This document shows, in pieces, positions 59,368-64,000 of a stretch of DNA of 64,000 bases. Below the pieces are notes generated by a model, which searched no databases, had not been told where the DNA came from, and saw nothing but the letters and a program-made list of their open reading frames with translations. Within the stretch, counting starts at the first letter, position 1, and every line of letters starts with the position of its first letter. The stretch is from Septoria linicola (lineage: Eukaryota > Ascomycota > Dothideomycetes > Mycosphaerellales > Mycosphaerellaceae), in the NCBI GenBank assembly GCA_024114885.1, contig CP099426.1, positions 2,232,001 through 2,296,000 on the forward strand, in the 5' to 3' direction. A program made the position numbers and the translations under genes.

Positions 59368-60700
59368 AGGCTAAAACTAGCCTAGTAGAGCTAAAGAAGT
59401 AGAAATTCGATAGGCGATACTTAATTAGGAGTATAAGCTAAGATCTAGCTACTAAAGCCTAGCCTCTACTATAAAAGAGCTAATCTTCCTAAGTCTATAC
59501 TATCTCGAGCGCTTCTTTTATTCCTAGAGCTCTAATCTAACCTTCCTAAGCGCTTCTCTTATTCCTAAAGCTACTATTAAGCTCTAATTAGAGCTTCCTA
59601 AGCTTATAATTTACTAGACTAGTAGAAATCTAGCTAAATCTTAGCTATTCTAAGTACTTCTTTTATTCCTAAAGCTACTATCGAGCTCTAATCTAAGCCT
59701 CTCGAGCTTCTCTTTTATTAGATTAGTAGAAATCTAGCTAATCCTAACTATCCCGACGCTATTTTCTATAGCTAAGATAAGTATCTATATAGCTAGTTAC
59801 TTCTCTAAGCTTAACTTTTAAGTATAGACTTTATATCTACTAGCTAACCTACTATTTTACTCCTTTTTCTAAGTTCTAAGCCTACTATCGCTATAAAAGT
59901 TAGCTGTCCCGAGCTACTTTCTACTACTAGGTCTTAAAATCTAAGCTAGATCTATACTCCTAAAACTCTTTTCTACTAGCGATTTCTAAGGTTAGTACTA
60001 CGATCTGTCTTTCTAGAGCTCTTTTCTATTACCGATCGGCGAAGTAAGATAATAATTTTCTGTCCTAAAAGTCTTTTTACTACTAATTTTCGCCTAACTA
60101 AAGGAATCGCTAAAGATATTAGTTTCTAGTAGAGAATTCTTAAAGTTTAAGGTTTTTTAGCCTATATAAAGGTAGAGAAGCTTGAATCCTTAGTAATAAC
60201 GGCTCTAATAGCTCCTTTCTAGCTATTAATTATAGCGCTAGCGGTCTCTTACGATATAGAAAGCGCGATCTAGTAAGTCGACTAGGTATACGAAAAATAA
60301 GGCTCTTTTAAGTTAGTAGAGGTAACGACGATAGTATCTAAGCCTTAGTCCTTATTAGCGATAGTAAGGTATATACTATAGTAGTTAGTAGTAGTATTAG
60401 TAGTATACGACGGCTATAGAAGCGTTAAGGTAAAGTAAACTTTTAGTTATCTTTTTAAATAATAACTAAAACCTTACGTAACTAAGCCTCGTATATAGAC
60501 CCCTAATCCTAATAGTAGTTACGCTACTACGATAAGGTATATAATTAGACTACTTTTAAGCTCTAAACGATCTCTTCTTCCTTATTAACTATTAATTAGT
60601 TACTATAGAGCCTTACTTCTATTAAGTTCGATTCTTATCTTTTATTACTACCTAGTAACGCTATATAGCTGTTTATATACGTAAGCGGTAACTAATATAA
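59368..60700 (+). other. Pol to ORF X intervening region, copy C
   Basis: Matches 4204-5600 of copy A, including the degenerate CTTCTTTTATTCCTA-type repeats at about 59500-59720 and the near-palindrome at 60445-60467. I see no identifiable gene. Confidence 0.55.
60445..60467. repeat. 23-bp near-palindrome upstream of ORF X, copy C
   Basis: Same place as 5293-5315 in copy A, with one further transition in the right half (AATAACT). Confidence 0.68.
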
Positions 60701-63700
60701 TAGAAAACTCTATAACTAGTTACGCGCCTAACCCTCCTCGCTATTCAAGTTACTTATTACTAGTTACGCGCTTTATATCGCCCTAAGCTACTAATACGAC
60801 TAATTAAAGACGTTCTCTTTCTCTATCGCGTATAAAGAATAAGACTTCCCCTTTCTAGCGTTCTTTAACGCCTAAACGCTTATTAAGACTAGCGCTTTCG
60901 CCTTCTACCTCGCCTGTTCGAAGTCCTATATAAGAACTACTTAGATAAGAGTCTCTAAAGAAACGACGAAAGATAACTTCTTTAAGTTCTATATAAGGTA
61001 TAGCGCTCGCTCGTACTAATCGCGAAGGCTCTCTTATTAGTTTCTAGGCCTTAAACGGACCTCTTACTAGTATAACAAACCTTAATAACGCTACCGAAGC
61101 TATCCTATCGCTAGAAACGCTATAAGAATAAGAGGAGAGTATCGACTTAGTACTTAAGTAAGTCAAGGAAGCGAACGATAGAATAAAGATCGATATATTT
61201 AACTTCTTTAAACGCCTCTTAGCTAAGATTTTACTAAAGTATCTTAACGTATAGAGCGTAAAGCGCGATAATATAAAGAAGATACGCTAAGAAGGCCGAG
61301 ACTTAGTAAAGGAGAGAAACTTAATCTAGTAGTAGCTACGTATAGAGTTTAGGTATAAGTAGAACTTCCTCTTCCTTAACTAAGTCTTATATAATAAAGA
61401 GATACTTAGGAACCTTCGTTAATAGTTAAATAAGTATAAAGGCGTCTTTAAAGAAAGCGAGCCTAAAGACTAGGTTTTCTTAGCGTAGTAAAAGCAAGAT
61501 CGTTTCTATTAGTAGGTAGCGAATATATTCTCTCGTAGCTAGTATTTTTAGCTATAGAGAAGTAAGAAGACTCCTAGCTCGTAGGGCTTAGGCTTTATTA
61601 ATACGAACTTAGACAGGCGACGCTACTAGAACAAGTTTAAGGTAGAGCTCTCGTAGGTCGACGTCTTTAGCTATAAGATAAGAGAGGCATGCCTAGAAGC
61701 GGGCTATAAGCTTAATTAGTACGGATTTATAGTCAAGCTTACTAAAGGAGAGCGTAAAGAAGAGATCTTCGAAGAACCGACCTACGTATTCCTAGTAGTA
61801 GAGAAACAGCTCTTAATATTCTATAGACTATTACCTCCTCTTAGAAACCTAAGACCTAATAGACGTCCCTCTTCCTCTACGCCTAAGGGCCTATCCTTAT
61901 CTAGTCCTACTCGAAACTCTAGTTAAGAAGAAGAAGGAGAAGGTAATCTACTTACGACCCTAGAGCCTCGCCTTAGAGATACTGTATCGCCTAGTACTAT
62001 ATAGAGGCTAAAAGCTTAGTTAGAGAAGTTAACGCTAAGCTCTATAAAGAAGCCTACGCCCGTCCTTTATAAGAGTAGGAGACTTACTAGAATTCGTACT
62101 AAAGAAACTATTATTAACTCGATCGAAACTTCTCCTATACTAAGTACTTTAGGTAATAGCGATCCTATATAAGATTAAGTTTTGCCTATAATAGAGCCGC
62201 TACTAGGTCTATAACGCCTATCGCTAATCGTACTAGAAGATAATAGTAGAATTAAGCTAGAGAGCGACTCGGAGCCTAATCTACGTTACTAGGCTTATAT
62301 AAAGGATAGTATTACCTCCGAAGTCTACTACTATATAATCGTTAGCGGAGCTCTTAAAGAAGTCGATAATGTCTAGGAGAAGAAGAAGGTAGCTAAGAAC
62401 TATACTTTAATTAATATTCTTCTACACCTTAGCTAGCCTCTTTATAAAGAATATATAACTAAGATAGGTAATACTATAGGTTTAAAGCTACCGAAGACGG
62501 CTAACGTAACGTATACCCTCTACTAGCGTATTATTTAGATAGGTAGTATAGCCGATCTCTAAGCTTTTATCGCCTAGAATACTTAAAACTAGACGTAGTT
62601 TAAGCTAGAAGCGAATACTTTCTTCCCTAAGCTAGTAGGACGCTCTCGTTATAGTAAGAAGGGTACTAATACTTAAGAACTAGAGGACGATATTAACGCT
62701 CTAATACGCGAGATAGGTAGAAGCTATCTCAGACTCTTTTAGTTTATAGTAACCGAAGTAGACTTGAAGGTTACTTCTAATATCTATTAGAGGGCTTAGG
62801 AGCTCTTAGACTACGATAGTAATAAGGGTACCTAGACCGATTACGGCTTCCTCTTTTATTCTCCTTCTACTAGAGGCCTATTTTAGATCTCGGACTCCTT
62901 ACTCGAAGCTATACGGTATAAGTTTATAGTATATCGATAGTATAACACGGCTATTAGTTAGTATAGTTAGTCTCGCGGTATATAGTACTCGCTGTCCTAA
63001 TAGCTTCTTCGCTAATATCCTTTACTATAGCTATACTAGCTAGTTACTACTCTATATACGACTATTAAGTACGTAGCCTACCTATCTACTATCTTTTATA
63101 TCTTCGACGACGAGGTAGGTTCTAACTACCCTAATAGCTTCTAGTATATCGCCTTAAACGAGAATATACTACTTAAGGAGAAAGAGCTTGATTAGGTTTA
63201 ATTTATAATCTCTCTAGACGATACTAGCGATAGAGGACGACTTTTACTAACCTCGGACACGATTAGTAATAGGCTCTTTAACCCTAAGGAGGCAAAGTAG
63301 CTAGCGAGGCGTATTATTACTAATAAGTAAGGCTATAGTACAGGCTTTGTCGAGACTACACCTCTAGTAATTACTAACGAAATAAAAGCTAATCTTAAGC
63401 TTAGTTAGAAGAATCCTTATACTAATATAGGCTCGTTAGTTATTTCGTACTCCTATATCCCTTAGTAGTATACTCGTATAGGCGAAGAGTATCGCTTAAT
63501 TCCTATAGTGTTTCTAGCCTACTCTAATAGTCGTACGTTAGATAAGCTACCTAATAGTAATTACGTTAACGTTCCTACGATCTATAGCGTATATCTCTAT
63601 CGCGAGCGGATACCCTTTATAGCTTCCGGTACTATATACTCTATACGAGCGACAAAACCTTTCGCTATAGAGGTACTACTAACCGGCCTAGGCCCGATTT

Positions 63701-64000
63701 CCGATACCTTAGTAGGCTAAGTTCTATAAGTAGATTAGGTAGTAAGTATAGAAATAAAGAAGCTCTTTAGTATAAGTAAGGAGGAGTTTAAGGTCTATAT
63801 AGCTAAATAGTAGACTACGGCTAAAGCTTAATTCGATACTACCTACGCTATAGCTATAGATATTAAGGAGTATATGTTTAGCGAAGCTAGCTTTATAAGC
63901 GTAGATAGTAACTTAGAAGTATTAGCGTCGAAGAAGAGAGAGGCTATTCCTAAGGAGATCTCTAAGGACATAGTAGAAGAGTAGTAGCTAGCGAATAATA
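60700..64000 (+). pseudogene. ORF X, unidentified 3' gene of the Gypsy element, copy C
   Basis: The copy of ORF X in which the frame is best followed: in frame from about 60800 through 64000, more than 1050 codons, and cut by the window edge about 10 codons before the presumed stop. The longest RIP-free piece in the whole window lies in it (63508-63720, containing NSNYVNVPTIYSVYLY and then FAIEVLLTGLGP). This piece opens at GTG only because stops flank it; it is not a gene by itself. The N-terminal third is Ser/Arg/Lys-rich with a Ser/Pro linker (about 61870-62080). No known retroelement domain is visible. It could be a captured host gene or an element-specific accessory protein. Confidence 0.68.

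Larger units (their letters stand above)
36667..64000 (+). mobile_element. Ty3/Gypsy copy C, interrupted by Copia element 2
   Basis: The 5' LTR is at 36667-36945 and the leader runs to 37461. A 14.5-kb Copia insertion occupies 37462-51999, and the leader resumes at 52005. Then come gag (52430-about 55150), pol (about 55140-59367), an intervening region and ORF X to the window edge. By comparison with copy A, the 3' LTR should begin about 173 bp beyond base 64000. With the insertion removed, the element would be about 13.2 kb. Confidence 0.93.

Noticed and set aside
63508..63720. A 71-codon open frame beginning GTG, the longest in the window
   Set aside because: It is only the gap between two RIP stops in the middle of ORF X. 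The frame continues on both sides and the equivalent in copy A contains stops.

Overview
The window is a nest of transposable elements from a filamentous ascomycete (Pezizomycotina-type) genome, ruined by repeat-induced point mutation (RIP). CpA and TpG are almost absent and TpA is in large excess: the first 60 bases hold 13 TA, no CA and no TG. Trp and Gln codons have become TAG or TAA throughout, so the longest open frame in 64 kb is 71 codons. No tRNA, rRNA or host housekeeping gene was seen. All coding calls are decayed genes, read through RIP-type stops; coordinates are frame extents, not intact ORFs.

Layout. (1) 1-9263: 3' nine kilobases of a roughly 13-kb Ty3/Gypsy element (copy A), with pol, a long unidentified 3' gene (ORF X), a polypurine tract and a 280-bp 3' LTR. 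(2) 9264-10819 and 25362-28845: older sequence containing a coiled-coil gene remnant, a 490-bp TIR element of Tc1/mariner character and the N-terminal part of a hAT transposase (hAT-II). (3) 10820-25356: Ty1/Copia element on the minus strand, with 277-bp LTRs and TSD CTATC, interrupted by an 8232-bp hAT element (hAT-I, 15218-23449, TSD AATCTAAA). (4) 28846-36666: Gypsy copy B, which breaks hAT-II. (5) 36667-64000: Gypsy copy C, which starts inside copy B and runs off the right edge. (6) 37462-51999: a second Copia element on the plus strand inside the copy C leader (TSD TAGGC), again interrupted by hAT-I (40557-48788, TSD AATATAAT), at a different Copia position.

The most striking content is in hAT-I. 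Both copies carry, besides an 800-codon BED-finger hAT transposase and an unknown 440-codon gene, two divergent histone H3-fold genes on the opposite strand. The H3 alpha-N, alpha-1, loop, alpha-2 and alpha-3 landmarks align without gaps and the introns restore frame. The element also carries 13-bp tandem units (CCGACTA plus six bases), two or three at a time with exact 13-bp spacing, at ten places including six of its seven recognisable introns.

The stacking order reads as hAT-II and older sequence, then Gypsy B, Gypsy C, Copia and hAT-I, a five-level nest. Insertion ends are exact: TSDs, LTR termini (TG...CA or its RIP form TA) and hAT ends all check by eye.
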